DNA of 18,830 bases from an uncultured Eubacteriales bacterium. Lineage in GTDB: Bacteria > Bacillota > Clostridia > Oscillospirales > Butyricicoccaceae. Below the pieces are notes generated by a model. That model did not search any database. It was not told the DNA's origin and was given only the letters and a program-made list of their open reading frames with translations. A program made the translations under genes and the position numbers. Where the stretch lies: contig CAJUGU010000072.1 of NCBI GenBank assembly GCA_910586105.1, forward strand, positions 1 to 18,830, given 5' to 3'. Numbering within the stretch: the first letter of the stretch is position 1; the number at the start of each line of letters is the position of its first letter. Positions 15,110 to 18,830 of this stretch are shown one piece after another.

Positions 15110-15260
15110 CTTCGCCCCGCCGTCCTTTTGGCGGGGCGAAGCTGCACGCGGGAGCGATTCAGGAGGCGCCCGACCCCGCCGCGGCGGAGGAAGGGAGTCC
15201 AGAGGGATGAATCCCTCTGGCGCTGTCCGCGCAGGACCGCCCGCCGCGCAGGCGGAGCGA
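15110..15260. repeat. GC-rich hairpin repeat, copy R4
   Basis: Includes a 12-pair hairpin (15110-15141) and a hairpin CCAGAGGGAT-GA-ATCCCTCTGG (15199-15220). The 38 bases 15197-15234 are an inverted copy of R1 (3619-3656); in this copy the stem is longer because the loop bases have changed to complementary ones. It sits just after the RpiB-like stop codon. Confidence 0.75.
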
Positions 15261-15269
15261 ACGGCAGGC

Positions 15270-15752
15270 TTAAGGACGGAAGTTCGTCTGCTCCAGCCTG
15301 CGTACTTCGTCGAAGAAGTGCGGCAGGTTTTCGCGCTGCCAGTCGGTCACGCCGTCAAGGAAGGGCGTCGAGAGGAAGGTTTCCAGGATCGCAATGCCGG
15401 TATACGGCGGCGTGACCCAGCCGCCAAGCGCCAGCACGTTCGCGTTGTTGATCGCGCGGCAGTTGTGCGCACAGAATGTGTTTTCACAGAGCGCGGCGTA
15501 AACGTTCGGGTACTTGTTCGCCGCAATGCTCATGCCCATGCCCGTGCCGCAGATCAGCACGCCGCGCTCGAATTCGCCGCTGCTGACACGCGGCGCAAGA
15601 TTTTCCGCCGCCTGCCAATAGGCCATGCCGCCGTCGCCGGTGTCCCGGCTCCCAACGTCGGTCACGTCGTAACCAGACTGTGCCAAGTGCTCCTTCAGTG
15701 CTTCCTTGAGCGGGAATCCCGCCCGATCTGATGCAATTATGATCTTTTTCAT
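15270..15752 (-). CDS. RpiB/LacAB-family sugar isomerase with altered active site
   Basis: 160 residues. The fold-level motifs of RpiB are present: SDRAGFPLKE (8-17), the catalytic loop ICGTGMGMSIAANK with base C68 and T70, and RAINNANVLALGG (99-111). Three positions differ from true ribose-5-phosphate isomerase B: the His of SDHAG is R10, the ring-opening His of the RxHN motif is I101, and the GRH phosphate-site Arg near the C-terminus is absent (GVTDWQRE, 134-141), though R140 remains. The DYP motif is also missing. The enzyme probably still interconverts an aldose and a ketose, but on an acyclic or unusual substrate. The start overlaps the transketolase C gene by 4 bases (ATGA). Alternatives are a LacA/LacB-like or erythrulose-4-phosphate-type isomerase. 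Confidence 0.88.
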   Translation of the reverse strand: MKKIIIASDRAGFPLKEALKEHLAQSGYDVTDVGSRDTGDGGMAYWQAAENLAPRVSSGEFERGVLICGTGMGMSIAANKYPNVYAALCENTFCAHNCRAINNANVLALGGWVTPPYTGIAILETFLSTPFLDGVTDWQRENLPHFFDEVRRLEQTNFRP

Positions 15753-16738
15753 ATGCTTTCGCGGCAACCGCCGCTCCCTCCCAGTTTTCCGTGTTTTTGT
15801 GCGACTACGCCGCGCGCCGCCTGTACAATATTTTCCGCCCGCAGCCCCAGCGCATCCTGTAAATAATCCAAATAGCCGACTTCGCCGAACCGGTCCTGCA
15901 CGCCGACCCGCCGCAGCGGGCACGGCGCGTTTTCCGAAAGGCATTCCGCGACCGCGCTGCCCAGGCCGCCTATGATGCTTGCGTTTTCCGCCGTCACCGC
16001 GCAGCCCGTCCGTTCCGTGCTCGCAAGGACAAGTTCCGCGTCCAGCGGCTTGACCGTGTGCAGGTTGACCACCTCGGCCGAGATCCCCTCCGCCGCGAGC
16101 CGGTCGGCGGCGTCGAGCGCTTCCGCGACCAGGATGCCCGTGGCAAAGACCGTAACGTCTTCGCCGCCGCGCAGGATCGCGCCTTTGCCCAGCCGGAACG
16201 GCATATCTTCCGGCCAGACCCGCAAGGCCTGCTTGCGGAACAGCCGGATATAGACCGGACCCGGGTGTTCCAGCAGCTGCGGGAACGCCGCGCGCAGCTG
16301 CGCCCCGTCGACCGGCTCGAAGACCGTCATCCCCGGGATGGCCCGCAGGATCGCCACGTCTTCCATGCTCATATGCGTTCCGCCGTTAAGCTCGGCGGAA
16401 ACGCCGGGGTCGCTGCCCACCATTTTGACGTTCCGTCCGGCGTAAGCGACCGAAAGCGCGATCTGGTCGCAGCACCGGCGGCTGGCAAACGCGGTAAAGC
16501 TATGGGTGAACGGGATCTTGCCCATCGCAGCCAGACCCGCCGCGACGCCGATCATGTTCGCCTCGGCGACGCCCACGTCGATCGCGCGCTCCGGGAACGC
16601 CGCCCGGAACCGGCTGACCGAAGAAGCGTTCATCAGGTCGGCGTCCACGACGCAGATCCGTTCATCCTGCGCGCCGTATTCCAGCAGCAGGTCGGAATAG
16701 ACCTCGCGCAGAGCCTGCTGTTCTTTCACTCGTTCCAT
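15749..16738 (-). CDS. Transketolase, C-terminal subunit
   Basis: 329 residues. It contains the pyrimidine-binding domain (about 5-170) with the ThDP-activating Glu E59 (VAEANMIG), THSFTAFASRR (78-88) and GGTHMSMED (119-127), and the C-terminal transketolase domain (about 190-315). With the N subunit it transfers a two-carbon ketol unit between sugars. Where many transketolases have a His contacting the substrate phosphate (the SHxG motif), this protein has D110 in GSDPG, while R168 (LFRKQ) is kept. It starts 3 bases after the N-subunit stop, with AGGTG overlapping the end of that gene, so the subunits are translationally coupled. The last residues (about 316-329) are a Gly-rich extension without family counterpart that I know. 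DXS-like enzymes were considered but are single-chain. Confidence 0.92.
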   Translation of the reverse strand: MERVKEQQALREVYSDLLLEYGAQDERICVVDADLMNASSVSRFRAAFPERAIDVGVAEANMIGVAAGLAAMGKIPFTHSFTAFASRRCCDQIALSVAYAGRNVKMVGSDPGVSAELNGGTHMSMEDVAILRAIPGMTVFEPVDGAQLRAAFPQLLEHPGPVYIRLFRKQALRVWPEDMPFRLGKGAILRGGEDVTVFATGILVAEALDAADRLAAEGISAEVVNLHTVKPLDAELVLASTERTGCAVTAENASIIGGLGSAVAECLSENAPCPLRRVGVQDRFGEVGYLDYLQDALGLRAENIVQAARGVVAQKHGKLGGSGGCRESI

Positions 16739-16741
16739 CGT

Positions 16742-17575
16742 TTACACCTGCCCTGTTCCCAGCGCGGCAAGCGCGCCGCGCCACATTTCTTCGGTAATCC
16801 CCTTCATGTTATGACTGCCCAAGCGGTTTTCGGCGAAATCGCAGCCCTTGCCCTTGACGGTATGCAGCAGGATCATGGAGGGACGCTCCTTGATCTTCCG
16901 CGCGTTGTCGACCGCATGCGCGATCGCGGCAACGTCGTGCCCGTCCACCGCCTGGACATGCCAGCGGAAGGCCCGCCATTTTTCGTCCAGCGGTTCCAGC
17001 CCGTTGACCTGTTCGATGTAACCGTCGATCTGCATCTTGTTATAGTCGGTGAAGGCGATCAGGTTGTCGAGCCCCCGGCTCCCGGCCAGCATCGCGGCCT
17101 CCCAGACCTGGCCCTCCTGGCTTTCGCCGTCGCCGATGCAGACGTAGACGTAAGAGGGCAGGCGGTCGAGCTTTGCGCCGATCGCCATGCCGACCGCGCA
17201 GCTGAAGCCCTGTCCCAACGAGCCGGTCGTCATATCGACGCCGCGCGTGCGGAGCATATCGCAATGGCTCGGCAGGCGGGTGCCCGGACGGTTGAGGGTG
17301 TCCAGCTCGGAGACCGGGAAATAGCCCCGCGTCGCGAGCGCCGCATAGACCGCAGGCCCGCCGTGGCCTTTGGAGAGCACGAACCGGTCGCGCTCCCGCC
17401 AGTCGGGGCGTTCCGGGTCGATGCGCATCACGTGATGATACAGCACCGCGAGCAGTTCGCACAAGTCGGCGGAACCGCCGATGTGCCCAGCGGAGAGCTT
17501 GCCGATCGATTCGATCGTCAGCCTGCGGATCTCGTCCGCCCGCGCTTGCAGGTACGCCGTTGTTTTTTGATCCAT
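16742..17575 (-). CDS. Transketolase, N-terminal (ThDP pyrophosphate-binding) subunit
   Basis: 277 residues, normal for the N half of a split transketolase. Motifs: GHIGGSADL (30-38, with substrate-site H31; the commoner form is GHPGGS), SKGHGGPA (68-75), TGSLGQGF (117-124), and the ThDP-diphosphate/Mg motif GDGESQEG (148-155) completed by N179 in DYNKMQIDG. The frame extends upstream into the dehydrogenase gene, but the ATG at 17575 is preceded by AAAGGGGGAGGGG and the domain starts there. It lies 14 bases after the dehydrogenase stop. It forms the active enzyme with the product of the next gene. In context it belongs to a dedicated catabolic operon rather than being the housekeeping pentose-phosphate enzyme, an inference from its partners. 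Confidence 0.93.
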   Translation of the reverse strand: MDQKTTAYLQARADEIRRLTIESIGKLSAGHIGGSADLCELLAVLYHHVMRIDPERPDWRERDRFVLSKGHGGPAVYAALATRGYFPVSELDTLNRPGTRLPSHCDMLRTRGVDMTTGSLGQGFSCAVGMAIGAKLDRLPSYVYVCIGDGESQEGQVWEAAMLAGSRGLDNLIAFTDYNKMQIDGYIEQVNGLEPLDEKWRAFRWHVQAVDGHDVAAIAHAVDNARKIKERPSMILLHTVKGKGCDFAENRLGSHNMKGITEEMWRGALAALGTGQV

Positions 17576-17589
17576 ATTCCCCTCCCCCT

Positions 17590-18720
17590 TTATGAAAGGA
17601 TGCTGCGCAGCAGCTGGCAGACGGTTTCTGCGGTCATGGTTGCCGGAGTCAGCTGCATCTGTGCCGCCGCAGCCATACCGTCTTTGGCGATTTGCGGAAG
17701 GTCGCGCTCCTGCACGCCAAGCTCGGAAAGACGGGTCGGCAGGCCGATCGTTTTCATCAGTCCTTCGACGCGGTCGGCAAGCGCGGACACGTCCGCACAG
17801 TCCAGCATCCGGGCCAGCCGCTGCATCTTTTCGGCCGCCTGCTCGGTGCTGATACGGATAAAGGCGGGCAGCGTGATCGCGCACGCCACCCCGTGGCTGG
17901 CGTGGAAACCGGTCGTCAGCGGGAAGCTGACGGCGTGGACGCCGGTCGTGCGGGTCTGGCTGAAGGCCACGCCCGCGGTGAGCGCTGCGGTCAGCATCGC
18001 GCCGCGCGCGGTCTCGTTTTCCGGCTCCTCGCAGGCGGTTTGGATGTACTTCAGGATGTCGCGCATCGCGCCGATCGCGAGATAGTCGCAAAGCGGCTGG
18101 CTTTCTCGGTTCCAGTAGGCTTCGATCGCGTGACAAAAGGCATCCATGCCGGTGGAAGCCGTCTGCGCGGCGGGGAGCGAATAGGTCAGGGTTGGGTCGA
18201 CGACGGCGAGGTCGGCCCAGAAGCCCCGGCAGACCAGCGGCAGCTTGGTATGGGTGCGGGAGTTGGTAAAGACGCCGACGTTGGTTACTTCACTGCCGGT
18301 CCCGGCGGTGGTCGGGATCAGGATCAGCCGGACGGTACGCGGCCCGAAGGATCTGCCGCCGTCCGCGTAGTATTCGCAGATGCTGCCTTCCGCGCCCGCA
18401 AGGCAGGCGACCGCTTTGGCGGTATCCAGACAGGAGCCGCCGCCTACGCCGATCACGGTCGAGGCGTTGACCGAGCGGGCGAGCGCCGCGCACTCGTCGA
18501 CGCGGTCGGTCGACGGGTTGGGCTCGATCCCGTGGAAGTAATGTACCTGACAGCCGTTCAGCGTGTCGCCGATGCGCTGGGCCGTGCCGTTTTCATATAG
18601 GAATGGGTCGCAAACGATCAGGATACGGTCGCCTGCCACTGCGTCTGAGAGATCCGCCGCCGCGCCTGCGGCGCAGTGGATCTCGACCGGCATCCAGAAA
18701 TGAAATGCCGAATGATTCAT
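17590..18720 (-). CDS. Iron-containing alcohol dehydrogenase
   Basis: 376 residues, full length for the group III (iron-type) alcohol dehydrogenases. The NAD(P)-binding half has GVGGGSCLDTAK (91-102) and PTTAGTGSE (136-144). Metal ligands are intact: D193 and H197 (GMDAFCHAIEAYW), H262 (GVHAVSFPL) and H276 (HASHGVAC). Such enzymes interconvert aldehydes or ketones with alcohols; specificity is not readable. It is the first visible gene of the operon with both transketolase subunits and the RpiB-like isomerase, so it likely reduces the aldehyde released by that pathway, regenerating NAD+. AAAGGTGAT precedes the ATG at 18720. In the sulfo-transketolase scheme this would be the sulfolactaldehyde reductase; a glycerol-dehydrogenase-like or butanol-dehydrogenase-like role is possible. 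Confidence 0.93.
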   Translation of the reverse strand: MNHSAFHFWMPVEIHCAAGAAADLSDAVAGDRILIVCDPFLYENGTAQRIGDTLNGCQVHYFHGIEPNPSTDRVDECAALARSVNASTVIGVGGGSCLDTAKAVACLAGAEGSICEYYADGGRSFGPRTVRLILIPTTAGTGSEVTNVGVFTNSRTHTKLPLVCRGFWADLAVVDPTLTYSLPAAQTASTGMDAFCHAIEAYWNRESQPLCDYLAIGAMRDILKYIQTACEEPENETARGAMLTAALTAGVAFSQTRTTGVHAVSFPLTTGFHASHGVACAITLPAFIRISTEQAAEKMQRLARMLDCADVSALADRVEGLMKTIGLPTRLSELGVQERDLPQIAKDGMAAAAQMQLTPATMTAETVCQLLRSILS

Positions 18721-18774
18721 AATCGATCACCTTTTTTCGATAAGATAAAATACGGTTATTGGGTTTGCTCAGCG

Positions 18775-18827
18775 CTCCCCTCGCCGGGGAGGCGTCCTGC
18801 TCGGACAGCGGCAGGGCTCCGCCCTGC
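18775..18827. repeat. GC-rich hairpin repeat, copy R5
   Basis: Two hairpins: CTCCCC-TCGCC-GGGGAG (18775-18791) and GCAGGGC-TCC-GCCCTGC (18811-18827), the second in the same style as R2 (perfect stem, three-base loop). The repeat sits upstream of the dehydrogenase gene at the window edge. Between it and the start codon only weak -10-like sequences (TATTTT at 18747-18752, TATCTT at 18742-18747, minus strand) are seen, so the operon may begin further upstream outside the window. Confidence 0.6.
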
Positions 18828-18830
18828 ACC

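Larger units (their letters stand above)
14847..15269. other. Convergent intergenic region rich in hairpins
   Basis: A 423-base stretch between the ends of the PBP gene and the RpiB-like gene. It contains the 15-pair hairpin (14922-14955), CCCCGAAT/ATTCGGGG (14986-15018) with an inner CCGG/CCGG, a bipartite palindrome TTGGCA-CA-GGGAT-GG-ATCCC-AA-TGCCAA (15036-15063), CTTCGCCCCGCC/GGCGGGGCGAAG (15110-15141) and the R4 repeat (15197-15234). No convincing gene is present; an open frame from 14978 runs into the RpiB-like gene on the opposite strand and is rejected. Confidence 0.65.

Noticed and set aside
14978..15415. A 145-codon plus-strand frame starting ATGAGGATCC, preceded by a purine-rich stretch.
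   Set aside because: Most of it is R4 repeat and antisense to the RpiB-like gene; Arg-rich translation after the first 30 residues, no motif.
16058..18085. A 675-codon open frame on the plus strand opposite the transketolase and dehydrogenase genes.
   Set aside because: It is an antisense shadow of three well-supported genes with intact motifs; its translation is rich in Arg and His and shows no domain.
18721..18774. Search for a promoter of the dehydrogenase operon.
   Set aside because: Only AT-rich -10-like hexamers without a -35 at proper distance; not strong enough to annotate.

Overview
The window is GC-rich bacterial DNA with tightly packed genes, strong AGGAGG-type ribosome binding sites and sigma-A type promoters, most with an extended -10 (TGnTATAnT). 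PadR/HAAS pairs, a MtlR-type PRD regulator, a split two-subunit transketolase, an FHA-SEDS fusion and many short GC-rich intergenic hairpins together suggest a high-GC member of the Clostridia (Bacillota). This assignment is inference; there is no rRNA or marker gene to fix the taxon. No prophage, transposase, CRISPR array, tRNA or rRNA was seen.

Layout. (1) 4-1443, minus strand: padR regulator, HAAS-domain membrane protein, and an unrecognised 169-aa protein, in one operon with the PadR-type palindrome inside the promoter. (2) 1536-6793, plus strand: OmpR-type response regulator and histidine kinase, then a MacB/LolD-type ABC ATPase and an 8-helix FtsX-like permease. The same inverted repeat, CTTAC-N6-GTAAG, lies before both transcription units, so the kinase/regulator pair probably controls itself and the transporter. 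(3) 6853-7667: a stand-alone PHP-family phosphatase of HisJ type. (4) 7895-9987: a MtlR/ManR-type PRD activator with fused EIIB and EIIA domains but no PTS gene nearby. (5) 10082-11150: a LacI/KdgR-type repressor. (6) 11151-11689: a long intergenic region holding a repeat pair, a strongly structured plus-strand RNA element at 11338-11406, and a clear intrinsic terminator at 11504-11531. (7) 11580-14846: an FHA-SEDS (FtsW/RodA) fusion overlapping a short class B penicillin-binding protein, a peptidoglycan polymerase/crosslinker pair. (8) 14847-15269: a convergent intergenic region full of hairpins. (9) 18720-15270, minus strand: a four-gene operon of iron-type alcohol dehydrogenase, transketolase N and C subunits, and an RpiB-like isomerase.

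The most interesting part is operon 9. The RpiB-like protein keeps the catalytic Cys but has lost the ring-opening His and two phosphate-site residues, and the transketolase C subunit has Asp where a phosphate-contacting His is usual. Gene content and order fit the sulfoglycolytic transketolase route (sulfoquinovose to dihydroxypropanesulfonate) or another pathway with an acyclic four-carbon intermediate. This is a hypothesis: glycosidase, isomerase and transporter genes would have to lie beyond the right edge.

A family of GC-rich hairpin repeats occurs in at least five intergenic spaces.
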